NCBI RefSeq assembly: GCF_910584465.1
Contig: NZ_CAJUBK010000102.1
Span: forward strand, 1-5,075
Length of the DNA stretch: 5,075 nt
Source: an uncultured Oscillibacter sp.
Lineage (GTDB): Bacteria; Bacillota; Clostridia; Oscillospirales; Oscillospiraceae
Reading direction: 5' to 3'
Part shown: positions 5,039-5,075 of the stretch, piece after piece
How the letters are laid out: every line of letters starts with the position of its first letter
How positions within the stretch are numbered: position 1 is the first letter of the stretch
The notes under the pieces: generated by a model
What the model was told of the DNA's origin: nothing
Seen by the model: the letters and a program-made list of their open reading frames with translations, nothing else
The model's database searches: none
Translations under genes and position numbers: made by a program

Positions 5039-5074
5039 AAGTTTTCAGGACTTTCTTGAAAGTCCTGAAAACTT
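5039..5074. repeat. Inverted repeat 3, a 17-bp palindrome at the window edge
   Basis: The 17-base arm at 5039-5055 (AAGTTTTCAGGACTTTC) is exactly complementary to 5058-5074, with TT between. It starts one base after inverted repeat 2. Its final CCTGAAAACTT is identical to 4264-4274 in the tRNA-Arg terminator. Whether a T-run follows cannot be seen because the window ends. Confidence 0.85.
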
Positions 5075-5075
5075 A

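Overview
The window looks like chromosomal DNA from a GC-rich, strictly anaerobic member of the Firmicutes/Clostridia, most likely the Oscillospiraceae (Flavonifractor/Lawsonibacter-like). This placement is inferred from gene content and style, not from a marker gene. The coding DNA is strongly G/C-ended, with clear AGGAGG ribosome binding sites. The set comprises a clostridial-type Rex, rubrerythrin, a surface-layer-homology (SLH) protein and a tiny cysteine-rich protein of a kind common in gut Clostridia.

Layout, left to right. (1) The 3' two thirds of ilvD (dihydroxy-acid dehydratase, branched-chain amino-acid synthesis) enters on the + strand from the left edge. (2) After a 177-base very GC-rich spacer comes a complete PAP2-superfamily membrane phosphatase (start 1284, + strand). 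It is followed by two GC-rich hairpins. (3) Three genes on the - strand read leftwards from about 3967: rex (redox-sensing repressor), an exported SLH-domain protein 25 bases downstream, and a 65-residue protein with 19 cysteines and its own strong ribosome binding site. The last one converges on the PAP2 gene, with a perfect 12-bp hairpin between them that probably serves as a terminator. (4) The AT-rich region 3968-4110 is a divergent control region. It holds a rex promoter and two Rex-box-like palindromes, one lying over the rex -35 element. A good promoter points right into tRNA-Arg(CCG), which ends in a textbook terminator. (5) rubrerythrin (rbr) follows on the + strand. (6) The last 199 bases hold no gene. 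They end in three almost abutting perfect inverted repeats, the last of which reaches the window edge.

How the genes may work together: Rex senses the NADH/NAD+ ratio and rubrerythrin removes peroxide, so the middle of the window has a redox/oxygen-tolerance flavour, with a candidate autoregulatory Rex operator. The biosynthetic gene, phosphatase, SLH protein and tRNA look like ordinary chromosomal neighbours. I see no insertion sequence, phage gene, CRISPR array or defence system. The least explained items are the cysteine-rich mini-protein and the triple palindrome cluster.
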